A program made the position numbers and the translations under genes. A DNA stretch of 64,000 nucleotides from Vesta saturnalis (lineage: Eukaryota; Arthropoda; Insecta; Coleoptera; Lampyridae): positions 124,001 through 188,000 of the forward strand of contig JARFJB010002423.1 of NCBI GenBank assembly GCA_036346205.1, read 5' to 3'. A model generated the notes under the pieces. That model had not been told where the DNA came from, did no database searches, and saw only the letters and a program-made list of their open reading frames with translations. The first letter of the stretch is position 1, and every line of letters starts with the position of its first letter. Positions 32,264 through 43,570 of the stretch are shown in pieces.

Positions 32264-34754
32264 TGATTCTTACAAATGAAGAAGCATTTGATATGTTGGC
32301 AGTTTATTTTGAATGTATGAGAAATGCAACCGTTGCTGCTTGAGTGTATGCACTGCAGTACCCAAACAGACGGCATCACAGCAGAAGAGTTTTTCTCCGA
32401 CTCGCACACCGTGTGCGTACATTGGACATGTGAATCTTCCTGTGTACCGAAGACAACGCAGAAGCAGAACAGAGGAAAATGTTATTGATGTTTTAGCTTA
32501 TGTAAATGTTAACCTGTGACCTAACTAAATTGTATTATCGCCAAATTGTAACAATACAATTTGTTAATAATGTGCCGCTGACTCATCGGTAGATGAAGAT
32601 AAGGGTGGATTCTAATAAATAGTTTAATTAACCTACCTGAAATGCAAGTTGCTTCTTTTATGCTTGATTGTTCCCACTTAATGGCAAAAATGTTATCAAA
32701 AAATTATAAATAAAATAATAAATTCTAGAGCGCCATGTTATCTTTGTCCAGGAAAATAACAAAACCCTAAATAATGAATACTAAAAAACATTTAACAGAA
32801 ATGAAAATAAAATAACAAGTTACATAAGTTTATTTAATAAATTGTTGAAAATGAGAAAAATATTCTGAAGTCTTAAACTAAATTATAAAAAACTTTACCT
32901 TTTAACTGTTCTGTTTATAAACTGATACAGGTACTATGAAGCAGAAGGGTTTCTGTGGTGAAATCAATGTCTTGCTTTAAGGAATTTCCTTGTAGTTTAA
33001 TTCGCCAAATTTATTCGAAGCAGAATGCAGAACTTGCGTTGTACGGGTAACTCATGTAAACTTGCCATTTAAAATAATAATATTTTAAAATATAGACATA
33101 CGTGCCATTAAAGATTTGTAAGTATACAAATTGAGTGATTATAAAGGTGCGTACTTAAAAAGTAAGTACTTAAAAAATGCATTCTTTAAAAATAAGTATT
33201 GAAAAGTGTAAATTAACGTGTAAATTAACGTGCCTAGAAAACAAACAAATGCTTAGTTTTAAATACAATGGAAAAAAACAACTTACCACCAAAATTTCTT
33301 GATGGCACAAATTAAAAAAATTAAGTAAAAATCATGATGATGGTTGTTAACAATCAGCATTAACTGAATTACAAAAAGCTTTCAGAATAACTCAAGTGTA
33401 AAAGTTTCCTTGCGTTGCGCTGTTACATAATATAAATCAAATTTTTTTTAAGAGAGGGAACTCTTACTATTTACGTAATATTACACACAAAAGATTTGTT
33501 CTAGAAAATGCAATTTAAGTTGCCTTTCTCACTTTTACATGAAAAATAATTAAAAACTCCTCTAATTTTACGCCAAATAAATTAATGATCTAGATTAACG
33601 TATTTTTTAATACAACCCCAAAAAAGGTTGTTACAAACCCTCATTCAAGCACCGGAGCTATAGCTAGAGACTTGGGTATATGTCGAACCACCGTCCAAAA
33701 TATTTTAAGAGAACACAGGTGACTACTTATTTATTAATGCATGTTTTATTCGGTATTATAATGATAAAAATGTTTTAATTTTTTTCGTTTGTCGTTTTAT
33801 GTTTATGTCCAGTTTCAATAAAACACCAAATTATTTAATGAAATTATCTTATGCTATGTGAATAAATTTTAACTAACAACATGATAATTAAATGAGGCAA
33901 AGTAACGTAAAAAGGTACCAATAATAAAAAATAATGAGAGGCCGGGCGAAGAAAATTCGTAATAACATTACGAAAGTTAATTTATTTAAAGTCCTTTTTC
34001 GTTTACTAACAACGAAGGACTTCAATGTGTCTTATTGATCTCATGGTCCTACACCATAGTTTGAATGCTCAAGATTTCGATACCAGGTTGGATTTTTGCA
34101 ACTGGCTCTCAAATATGATACACGACGATCCTGATATACTTTCACGAATTATGTTGACAGATGAGGCTACTTTTCATACTGATGGTCGTGTAAATCGACA
34201 TAATATGCACTACTGGTCTGAAACGAATCCCCACTGGATGCACGAGGTCCAACATCAGGGTCGTTGGTCTGTAAATGTGTGGTGCGGGATTCTAGGTGGA
34301 GAAATAATTGGGCTTTTTTTTTAATAAGACTGTTAATGGAGAAAGATATTTAGATTTTTTAAGCAACGAATTTCCACTTCTTTTAGAAAACGTACCCTTG
34401 GCCATTCGTCGTGACATGTTCTTGCAACATGATGGGTACCCGGCACACTATTCTAGAGATGTTCGGAATTTCTTAGATTACCCTGAAAGGTGGATAGGAC
34501 ATGGAAGTTTATTTATTTGGCAACCAAGATCCCCAGACCTAACTTGTTTAGATTTTTAATTGTGGGGGCGAATAAAAGATCTCGTTTATGCCGATAGACC
34601 CACAACAAGAGCTGACATGATTGAAAGAATACGACAGACAATACGAAGTATTTCAAGGGCAGCAATTGAAACTGCTGTTCTCTCCACCCGTCAGCGATTG
34701 ATTTCATGCACTGAAAATGATGGACGACATTTCGGACATCTAGGGCGACACTAA
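32264..34754 (+). pseudogene. mariner-like transposase (DD39D spacing), split by an intron and an insertion
   Basis: ATG at 32264 starts the DUF4817-like helix-turn-helix (AFDMLAVYFECMRNATVAA, then a TGA stop, then an arginine-rich QYPNRRHHSRR motif). The coding sense breaks at about 32516 inside VNVN, and the continuation PHSSTGAIARDLGICRTTVQ is found at 33640. After ILREHR comes GTGACT (33719), and coding resumes at 34024, so an intron sits at the same codon as in the copy at 1342-3497. The catalytic domain is well kept: MLTDEATFHTDGRVNRHNMH, VWCGI, LQHDGYPAHYSRDV and SPDLTCLDF supply three aspartates, with 39 residues between the second and third by my count. A frame change in a T-run near 34315 and a TAA at 34557-34559 interrupt it; the C-terminus is open to 34754. 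Confidence 0.85.
32517..33638. other. 1.1-kb AT-rich insertion inside the transposase
   Basis: It splits the codons for VNVN/PHSSTG. The borders read GTTAACCT on the left and CAAACCCT on the right, so AACC may be a target duplication. A stem AAATTGTATT/AATACAATTT lies near 32527-32562, and a 12-bp tandem duplication GTGTAAATTAAC lies near 33206-33232. Splice signals at the borders are poor, so an insertion is preferred to an intron. Its identity is unknown. Confidence 0.5.
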
Positions 34755-35611
34755 TTGCGTAGTTATTTATTTAAGGTTTTAATTGTTAGATTTATTACAT
34801 TATTATTTTATAAGTTGTTCTCATTGTTAGTAGCGACAGCATTACATTTAGGTAATCTAGCAGCAACCATAACATTAGTATGATAACAGTTTAAATTACT
34901 GCATACCAATGTAAGATCTTTTCATCCAGACTAAATTTAGTAATTTCCGTTAACGCGAACTAGCCTACTAGACGTTGGAAGAACAATTCCCGCCATTTAC
35001 CTGTTTCTTACGATATCTCAGGATAGGAAAAAGATATCGACTTGCAGTTTTCACTGTTTTATTACTAATTTAGTCTACTTTTTAAGGACCTACTTAAATT
35101 TTTATGCTTCCATTTAAAATTGTCAAGAGAAAACACAATATTAAAAAAATATTAAACAGCGCCCTCTAGCATATATGTTATTAATCAGATTGCTTCAAAT
35201 TTACAAATTTTCTATAGTTTAACAAAAGCTCTTTCAGACAACATCAAGTTTATTAAAATCGGTAAGGCAGAACCTGAATTAAAGGCGTTTTTTCGTAACA
35301 AGGTTCCCACTCACCCCCACCCCTTATTTGAAGAGATAGACTAAAACTTGTCAAATAAAAAAAATGCAAAATTTGTCGAGGAATCTGATTATAATATTTA
35401 ATATGCCCCTTAATTGAGTAAATTTTGAAAAAAATTGCTTTTTAAAATTTTAACTGTCAAATACGTCCTCTAGCGGTGGACCTACAATTCTGAAAATAAT
35501 TTCCAGGCGTCTCTCGAGGCCACTTTTGTTATAAAATGTTTTTTCCCGAACCTGTGCTATAATCCATTCCTGAGATATGGCCGACGGCCGTTCTTAGTTG
35601 ACCACCCGGTA

Positions 35612-37690
35612 CAGGAAACTGACGAAAATACTGCTTATACTTTCCACCTCGACGACGACACCACGGTTTTATATTTTTAGGGGGCGTAACAATCCCAATG
35701 ATCATAGATTCTAGAAGTAAAAGAAACATTATAGATGGTCAAACCTGGGAAAAATTAAAACAAGAAAATACAAGTTAAAAATCAAGTTAAAGGGGCGGAT
35801 AAAAAATGTTTGCCCTACGCAAGCACAGTTGTTTCGAGGTCAATGTCAATAATAATAAAGAAATTGCCTTATTTTGTGTTATAAAAAATGGTATTAAATA
35901 CTTATTAGGTAAAGATACTGCCATAGATTTGGGGGTTTTAAAAATAATGGTAAACATAAATTCAGTGACATCCCCATTTCCCAAGTTTAAGGACATAGTA
36001 ATTGATATTCCAATTCCACTAGAGGTAAAGGTGGAAAAATCTCTATAAGATCTTTTAGAGAGGGACATTATAGAACAAGTCAATGAGTCTTCAAAATGGG
36101 TGCCTATTATTGTGCCCATACTAAAATAAAGTGGAGACGTTCAAATTTGTATAGATATGCGGTGTGCTAATCAAGCGATCTCCCGTGAAAATCATCCGTT
36201 ACCCACCATGGAAGTCCTAATTCCTCAATTAAGAAAAGCTTTCTCGGCTAGATGTAAAAAAAAAAAACGGTCTTTTTAGATACAAACGGTTAATGTTCGG
36301 TATTACATGTGCTCCCGAAATTTTCCAAAAAATAATAGAGTGAGTTTTAATCAAGTGTTCGGCGACCATTAACCTTATCGATGATATAATTATCTTTGGA
36401 AAACACAATACAACACAACGAAAGGTTAACAAAAACATTAAACACATTAAAAAAAATTGTAAGAATGCTTTTCGATCAGAAATTTGATTTTCTAATACCA
36501 AAATTTCAAAATAAATCGTGTGGGGTTCAAAAATAGAGTTTTTTTGGATATATTTCGAAAATGACAAAATTTTCGAAAAAAATTGCATAAACACTTTTTG
36601 TGAGGAATTTTATTTCCTATCTAATGGTACTTTCACTGTTTGAATATGTCAAGTAGTTCCGAGATATTTAGGAAAAACCGGTTTTTTAAAGTGACAGTTT
36701 GCTGCTAATATATTGTAAACCGTTTATTGTACAGAAAAATTATAGAGACAAAAAATACTCACAATTATATTACTAATCACATATTAAAAGGAAAAAAAAA
36801 ATTAATTTTACCCCTTTCCCCATACACCACTGACCGCAAAAACAATCAGTCGCTTTGGGTAGTTGACATCTATATGTGTGCCAAATTTCTAGTTGATATG
36901 TTAAGTCCTTCGAAAGTTATGGAGTACACACACACAGATAAAAATTTTTTTTGCTCAAATTTAGTTTTTGGAAGTTTGCGAACATTTTAATGCGATTGAG
37001 CAAATAAAAATTAAAAAAATTTTTTTTTAGCGATACAGTACTTCCAATCCGTTGGATGTGGAAGTAATACAATGTTTTACTCAACGAGAAGAAACGTCAA
37101 TATAATATGACTTCCATCAAGTTCTTGGGACACACACTTTCTCAAAACGGCATAAAGCCATTAGATTTTCATATCAAAGCAATTAAACAATTTCGATCCC
37201 CAAAAAACACGGATGAACTGCAAAATTTTTTAGGTCTTATTTTGTGGGGAAGTGGATTCCTAATATGGCGACAATGACAGACCCCCTTAAGAAAGCTATT
37301 ACGGTTAAAACTGGAAAAGCATGCAAATATTATACAACATTGGAAAAAAACGAACAACATGAATCAATTCTCAACTTGCAAAATGCGTTATCCAATGAGA
37401 CTATATAAGCTATTATGACACTTTAGATCGAACTCAGGTAACTGCTAATGCGAGTCCGGTGGGGTTGGGCGCAGTACTAATCCAATTAATCAATGAGAGT
37501 AATATCATTTGGAAATAACAGTTTAACAGATTGTGAAAAGCGATACTATCAAACGGAGAAAAAAGCATTAGCTTTAGTGTGGGCCATTGAGTATTTTAAA
37601 ATGTATCTATTTGGGAAGGAATTTGAATTGATTGCCGACCACAACCCTTTAGAGGCAATATTTACGCCCAAGTCTAAACCTTGCGCACAG
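35612..37690 (+). pseudogene. Gypsy-type pol: protease, reverse transcriptase and RNase H, interrupted
   Basis: From 35612 the frame continues the gag side, then shows a retropepsin centred on IPMIIDSGSKRNII (about 35694), whose DSG is the catalytic motif. The reverse transcriptase follows from about 36050: WVPIIVPILK, ICIDMR, HPLPTM, then RYKRLMFGITCAPEIFQK and LIDDIIIFGK, the second supplying the YxDD-type catalytic box as IDDI. A 0.6-kb repeat (36468-37070) interrupts it. Beyond that come IKFLGHTLSQNGIKPLDF, then RNase H: ANASPVGLGAVL and the open frame with CEKRYYQTEKKALALVWAIE and ELIADHNPLEAIF. The sequence is cut at about 37690 by LINE DNA. Integrase is missing. Multiple frameshifts. 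Confidence 0.88.
36468..37070. mobile_element. 0.6-kb interspersed repeat inserted in the reverse transcriptase
   Basis: It interrupts the Gypsy-type coding sense. AATG lies directly before (36464-36467) and directly after (37071-37074), and could be a 4-bp target duplication or chance. The element begins CTTTTCGATCAG and ends GGATGTGGAAGTAATAC. Partial copies in the opposite orientation occur at 20156-20540 and 29876-30130. There is no coding frame of note, no clear terminal inverted repeat and no poly-A. Confidence 0.7.
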
Positions 37691-38178
37691 ATTAACCTTC
37701 CCTACGTTCAACCACAACCACACATGTCTCCTAGAAACCTCCTCTCCCTTGCCGGATGGTACACAGCTTTGGCTGCGACACCACCTCGGCGATCCCACCG
37801 TCACCCTAACCCAACTCTCCGGTCCCTGTCCCTCCAACTCCACTCCTAGACCACCTTCCTTTTCCTACGCGATTCGTAACGTACATAAGGACATCATACC
37901 CTTCCTATTCCTTTTAAGTGCCGGAAGCGACGGGAACCTCTCAGTTCCCCGTCGAAGATGGCAATCCTTGACCCCATCCGGTCTTCTGAAGAGTCCGACT
38001 CGGAAGACACCGCACACCTTAAACCCATCCCTGCCAGAGCCCCTCTCCATTAAACACTTTCTCCATGTCCTCACCCACACCCTTAGCATGTCTCCCGCCG
38101 GAGTACCGGCGCCTGCGTATCCAGCACACGGACGGCAGTTTCCATAATCCGATTACCCAAACCTTAAATTCCTCCAAA
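37691..38178 (+). pseudogene. Jockey-type LINE, probable ORF1 tail
   Basis: GC- and C-rich sequence begins abruptly where the Gypsy-type RNase H stops. A degenerate last zinc knuckle (HHLGDPTVTLTQLSGPC) is followed by PSFSYAIRNVHKD, similar to the S-Y-A motif near the end of Jockey ORF1 proteins. No frame is intact. The junction probably marks the 5'-truncated insertion point of the LINE. Confidence 0.45.
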
Positions 38179-40870
38179 ATGGATATCCTAGTAGGGACCG
38201 TTAATGCCAGGGGCGTTCGTCGGAAACGCTCCTTACTTAAACACTTTTCTACACGAACACAATATACATATCCTTTCCAACACGGAAACAAAACTCACGA
38301 ACAGTTGCTCCCTTAACTTCAACACATGTCACACCTTCCTAAACAACAGCCAACACGCAACCGCCCTCTTAATTAACAATTGCTTCCCATCCACCCCTTT
38401 TCAACTTTCTGCGCACCTACAAAATCTCGAATGCATTGATGTGACGGTGCACTTCCCCACTCCGATAGTCTTCATTTCATATTACACCCTATCCGATGAC
38501 CTTTTAATTTACGCCTCCAGTCTCCCTAAGGCTGTCATCCTAGGTGATTTCAATGCCCGCCAAATCCAATTCGATGACACCGCAAGTAATGGCAACGGTA
38601 TCAGACAATCAACGGCTGTTACAGTTGCTCTTGCGAATCGCTAACGCACAGCCAACATACTTCGAACATTTAGGTGTCTCAATAGTAGATCATATCATAG
38701 TTTCCGAACCCATAGCACACTATTTCCATCGTGAGTGCTTCCTAGGCACCACGATCACATCATATCACATACCACTACTGGTCAAAACTTCATTATGTCC
38801 AGATCCCCCTACACCTCAATACACAGTCCTTAAATTTTTTCGAGAGCAGACTTGAATGTGTTCTCCGAACATATCAACAACCTTCCAACGCCTAATCTTC
38901 TAACGACCCAAGATCTCGAGAGGGCCATTAGAGACCTAACTTCCGTAGTTACGAAAGCGGTCGATATCTCTTTCCCACTTAAAAACATCAACATTTCCCG
39001 CAAACCGCTCCCACGGCACATCGTGAACTGGATAAAAGAGAAAAGACGAATCTATCGTCAATTCTTGCGATTTAGGGATCCGGCTCTCAAGACCGAATAC
39101 AATCGCCTTAACGCCTTAATGAGGCGAGAGGCAAACACACACGCCGAAGATTCCTGGACCAAAGCCACCTCTCAGTTAGATTATAGAAATGGAAAACGCT
39201 TCTGGCAACAGTTCGATAGACTGACCAGAAGGAAAGCAAACCCTAAATCTCACCTAACCGACCTTCAGGGCAACTTAATCTCCGAATAAGGCCAATTTCT
39301 TTGGTCACCACCTCCAATCCACTTTCCGAACCCCACTTCGATAACCAGTTTAAGGCACTCCTTGAGAGTTGCCTTGAAGAATTCCGTACCCTTAAAATTC
39401 CCGAAATCCAACTCGATAACGAGAATCCTTTCTATGCCCCCATCACGCCCGACCAGGTCAACTCATATTTCAAAAAATGGAAATATTCAGCCCCAGGTCA
39501 TGACGGCCTGAATCGTAAACTCCTCCGGCACCTACCCGAAACAGCCCTCCGATTACTCTCAAACATTTACAATAAATGGCTAATCCTATCTCACTTCCCG
39601 ACGGACTGGAAATCGGCCTCCCCTGTCATGATACCCAAATCACACTCCGATCTAACCACACCATCCTCCTATAGACCCATTTCCCTCCTGAGTTGCCTCG
39701 GAAAATGCTTTGATCACATTCTAGCCAGACGACTCAGGGACCACCTACAATCCAACGACCTCCTTCCCAACAGCAAATTCGGCTTCCGTCCCAACCGAAC
39801 GTGTCATGATCCCTTCTTGAAGCAGTTTACGGAAACCACCCGAGCATTCAATCACAAGCAATGCAATCTGGCTGTTTCTGGACATTAAGCAAGCATTAGA
39901 CAGGGTCTGGCACGCCGGTCTCCCAAACTCCTACTCTCATACCTGACCAATCGGTTAGTTCGGGTCAAAGTAGGGAAAACATCCGATCACTTTCTACCTA
40001 GAGCAGGCGTACCGCAAGATTCTGCCTAGCCCCGATTCTTTACGCTATCTTCGCATCCGATATTCCCGAAATTACACAACCCGTAGTAGTCGTTGCGCAG
40101 TTTGGCGCCTCATATCCAAAACCCTCCGGAACTTTTCCAACTGAGCGAACCAGTGGAGTCTCCGCCAATCCCCCAAAACCCAAATAATCCTCTTCTATAC
40201 CGAAGATAAATTCCCAAAGCATGCCGACAAAAATGTTTCCCACACCCTAAACCAAGAAAGACTCCCACACCAACGTGAAGTCACCTACCTAGAAATCCTT
40301 TTCACTAGAACCCTTAATTGGCTCCCCGATGTACACAAAACACTTAACAGAATAAAAAACCAAACAAACCTACTGGGCGCCCTCCGGGGTAGAATCACAG
40401 GTCACCACCCCAAAACACTACAACACACCTACAAAACATACATCCGCCCTGTTATGGATTTCCGAGCACCCATATACACCAATATAAACCCCAATCACCT
40501 TTCCTCAATCGCTTCTGTAAACGCCGAATACTCAGACGCATAGACAGGTTACCGCTGAGGTACCCTAGCGATATGACAATACAACACGCAAACATACCAC
40601 CCATCACACATAGAATATAAACACTACAGAAAAACTTTGCACACAAACGAATCTTTGGCGACACAATCCCAACCCGAGAGATCCTTACTATTCCTTATAA
40701 CTACCGTTTTCCTAAATTCCCACGGAAAAAACCCAAACGAAAATTCAACCCCCCCCCCCCGCGATCGTAACTCAATTCGGTGACGATCTCCCCGAGGAGA
40801 TAAAAGAATCCCTAGATAATGTTCCATATGCCCTCCGTATTCCACCGTCTATAACGATGACGACCTAGCA
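38179..40870 (+). pseudogene. Jockey-type LINE ORF2: endonuclease and reverse transcriptase, decayed
   Basis: ATG at 38179 opens MDILVGTVNARGVRRKRSLL, the usual start of a Jockey ORF2. The endonuclease continues in the next frame from about 38250, with ETKLTN and VILGDFNARQ (about 38536) and then ISIVDHIIV (about 38680). The linker with WIKEKRRIYRQFLRFRDP lies near 39030. The reverse transcriptase is open at 39301-39888: APITPDQVNSYFKKWKYSAP with GHDGLNRKLL, then SYRPISLLSCLGKCFDHILA and KFGFRPNRTCHD. LDIKQALDRVWHAGL follows in another frame. Near 40085 VVVVAQFG should read on into ADD, but a small deletion removes the catalytic Asp-Asp pair. The C-terminal YLEILFTRTLNW and later helical region are present. 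Sequence ends near 40870-40960. Confidence 0.88.
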
Positions 40871-41050
40871 TGATACCCGCAAACGAATCGGATTAACAAA
40901 CAACACGCACACTTACATCAATTATCACACATATTCAAATAAATTTAAATCTTTTTTTTTTCTTTTTTTACACCAAAAATAACCATATTTCATGATTGTA
41001 AACTATACAATAACACAAAACATCGCAACACCAACAAGAAAGGATTGACC
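40871..41050. other. LINE 3' end and short AT-rich spacer
   Basis: A/C-rich composition fades at about 40945, with AATAAATTTAAATC and a T-run. A homopolymer of 14 C lies just upstream at about 40747-40760. No gene. Confidence 0.4.
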
Positions 41051-42696
41051 AGGGCTGAAAAAAGTTTAAGAAACAAAAATACTCTACATTCAATTATTAA
41101 TAATGCTACATATTCAGAAAAACAAATTACACAAAAACAAAAGCATCGCAAGACAAATGATTTTTTTTAAATGGACAGTAGTCTTGAGAAACAAATAAAA
41201 AGCTGTAACAGATACAAACTACATCACTACATTATAACTTAGAATTGCGTGAAAAAAGACAAAAACATGAATTAGATAGATGTTCGAAGTGTCTCCCATT
41301 ATTTTGAACACATAGTCGGGCTCTTCTTAGTAAATTTCTGCGTACCTTTTGTAACATGTAAGGGGTTATTTGACGGCAGACTTCAGTAATTCTATTTCTG
41401 AGATTCTCAAGGTGACATAAACTTTTTGTTTAACGTATCCCCAAACGAAAAAATCCAAAATCGAAAGATCGGGCGACCTAGCCGGCCAAGGTACTGGACC
41501 ACCATTCGCTAACCAAATATTTCTAAACATTTGACGTAAAACATCTTTAATAACTCTTGAATTATGTGGAGGTGCTTCATCTTGCTGAAATCACATATCA
41601 CGCCGAATAGCTACTGGTACGTCATCTAGCAAGTCATGAAATTCATTTATAAGAAAGTTCCCGTATCTATCACCTGTAAGAGTTCCTTCATAAATATAAG
41701 GACCCATTACAAAATCATTCACAACTCCGAGCTACACGTTAACAGAAAATTTATTTTGATATCTGCATGGTCGTAATTGTCTAGGATTTATATCACCCAG
41801 TAGTGGTCGTTTTTCCTATTGGATATACCATGTCTTATAAAGCATGACTCATCGCTCCAAACTATGACATTAATCAAATGACTGTGATTAATCAACCATT
41901 CACACAATGTTATTCGCCGTTGCTGGTCTCCGTCATTTAGTCCTTGTACTAATTTAATTTTGTAAGGCTTCATTTTGTTTCTTTTAAGTATTGAAAATAT
42001 CTTGTAGTAGGTAAATCCTAAATCACCACTGCTTCGCCTATGGAATTCCGAGGATGCGCTCGAAAGTACGCCAAAACAACAATTTCATCCTTTTCCATAA
42101 CACCTCGCCGATGTCTTTGCTGCACTGGTTTTGCACAAAAACCGCCAGTTCTGCGTAAATTTGCTTCCAGTCTAGTAAAAATTCGAGAATGTGGTTGTCG
42201 TCGCTCGGGATACAAATTTAAATACATTGCACTTGCCTCCAGCGTATTATCATTGCACCGAATAAAAACTCTTAACATATACATTTTTTCATCATTTGTG
42301 TAATTATTATTTGCTTGCATTGTGACAGGTAATATTACGAGTATTGAACAATAATTTAACTGTCACAAACAATGCTCTAATATTGACAATTGTTTTTCAT
42401 TTGTTTCCCAAGACTACTGTCCCAATGTTGTTATTTTTGTTCGTATTTATAGGAATACAGAAAAAAAACTTTAAAAAAATATAGTGACTATAATTGCCAA
42501 AATAATAATAACTTATTTGGTACCATTATAGAGAATTTAAAGCTCTTTCAGAATATTAAAAAAAAAGTGCCCGTTCCATTAAAAAAAAATCATTTGTCTT
42601 GCGATGCTCTTTTGTTTTTATGTAATTTGTTTTTCTGAATATGTAGCATTATTAATAATTGAATGTAGAGTATTTTTGCTTCTTAAACTTTTTTTC
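41051..42696 (-). mobile_element. mariner-like element with ~130-bp inverted repeats
   Basis: AGTTTAAGAAACAAAAATAC near 41063 and CAAGACAAATGATTTTTTT near 41149 recur reversed at 42660-42690 and 42584-42602. The arms are about 130 bp, much shorter than in the other mariner-like copies. The transposase inside runs leftwards. The outer limits are uncertain by about 15 bp. Confidence 0.8.
41233..42320 (-). pseudogene. mariner-like transposase (DD41D spacing), few breaks
   Basis: The start at 42320 opens a DUF4817-like helix-turn-helix (MYMLRVFIRCNDNTLEASAM, then LYPERRQPHSRIFTRLEANL). The frame holds for 100 codons through VVLAYFRAHPRNSIGEA. Next come KPYKIKLVQGLNDGDQQRR and VIVWSDESCFIRHGISNRKN, with the first catalytic aspartate. 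Beyond a break lie FQQDEAPPHNSRVIKDVLRQ and WPARSPDLSILDFFVWGYVK. The second and third aspartates are both present, with 41 residues between the Asp of QQD and the Asp of LDFF by my count. The C-terminus has RRNLLRRARLC and NNGRHFEHL, usual for this group. Perhaps three frame breaks or stops separate it from a working gene. Confidence 0.85.
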
Positions 42697-42853
42697 TATC
42701 TTTTATGATAAAATATCTATATTCTTGGACACGTAAAATCAATCAGACTGTATATAACCTATAAATAAGAAAATACTAACCATTAGCATGAGCATACAAA
42801 CATAAAAAAAAACATACAAATTACATTGTAAATTGAATTAGTAGTTTTTTTAA

Positions 42854-43570
42854 CCCTAGCTCTACCACATGTATAAAGTCATACATGAGAACTGTGAACG
42901 TCCGTATTTTTTTTTGCCTAACCACTCCGAAAGTTTTGGAGAATTCTTCCTTTAATTAATCGAATTTCAAAAATTGACAAAAAAAAATTTACCGGGAATA
43001 GATAGGGGTAGAATAGGCTTATATGGAATGTTACCACATGTATAAAAAGTTATACATGGGGTATTTTGTATGGAAAAAACAATGATACTTGATAATATTT
43101 AGTTTTGAATGATAAAAACAGGTGTTTATGTTTCTTTACTTTAAATTTTTATTGAAATACGTAATCGAAGGGTATAAAACAATAATTATTTTTTTAGACG
43201 ATTTTAGATGACGGCACAAAAATTATTTATTCTTGTACAATTTCTGTTTTTCTTTTAGGTATTACTTACCTCAATGAAATATAATATTCAAAAAATATAT
43301 GGTAAAAAAATTCTCTCAAAACAATTACAAAAAAAGAAAAAAACACTGTTGACTCATCATACGTCTATATAAGTGTTTATAATTCGGCTTATTTTGGAGA
43401 AACACACAAATAAATAAGAAATGTCATAACATACCTGTTACTATTCAATAGAAGAGCAGTGTTGTTTTTTATTGTTTCTGCTTCGGCAAAACGATTTATT
43501 ATTTTTACGACATACACAACATTTATTTAAAACACAATTAAAATGGTAACATATTATATCTGCTGCTAAA
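42854..43570 (-). mobile_element. possible piggyBac-type end with Cys-rich tail fragment
   Basis: TTAA at 42850-42853 is followed by CCCTAGCTCTACCACATG; TTAA plus CCCT is the hallmark of a piggyBac terminus. A palindrome ACCACATGTATAAAG-n-TATACATG occurs at about 42863 and again at about 43031, as subterminal repeats of such elements often do. On the minus strand near 43560-43470 a Cys-rich peptide, CVLNKCCVCRKNNKSFCRSR, resembles the zinc-finger end of piggyBac transposases. The remainder of the transposase and the other terminus are not found. Confidence 0.4.

Larger units (their letters stand above)
31157..35609 (+). mobile_element. mariner-like element with ~830-bp inverted arms (family B, copy 2)
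   Basis: TA at 31155-31156 and 35610-35611 flank ends reading CCGGGTGGCCAACTAAG and its near reverse complement. The left arm runs 31157 to about 31987 and the right arm about 34780 to 35609. They match nearly base for base, including GCTAGAGGGCGCTGTTTAAT, GGCGGGAATTGTTCTTCCAA and ATTACCTAAATGTAATGCTG. The element sits inside a Gypsy-type gag-pol frame, which resumes at 35612. It carries a fairly well preserved transposase. Confidence 0.93.
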
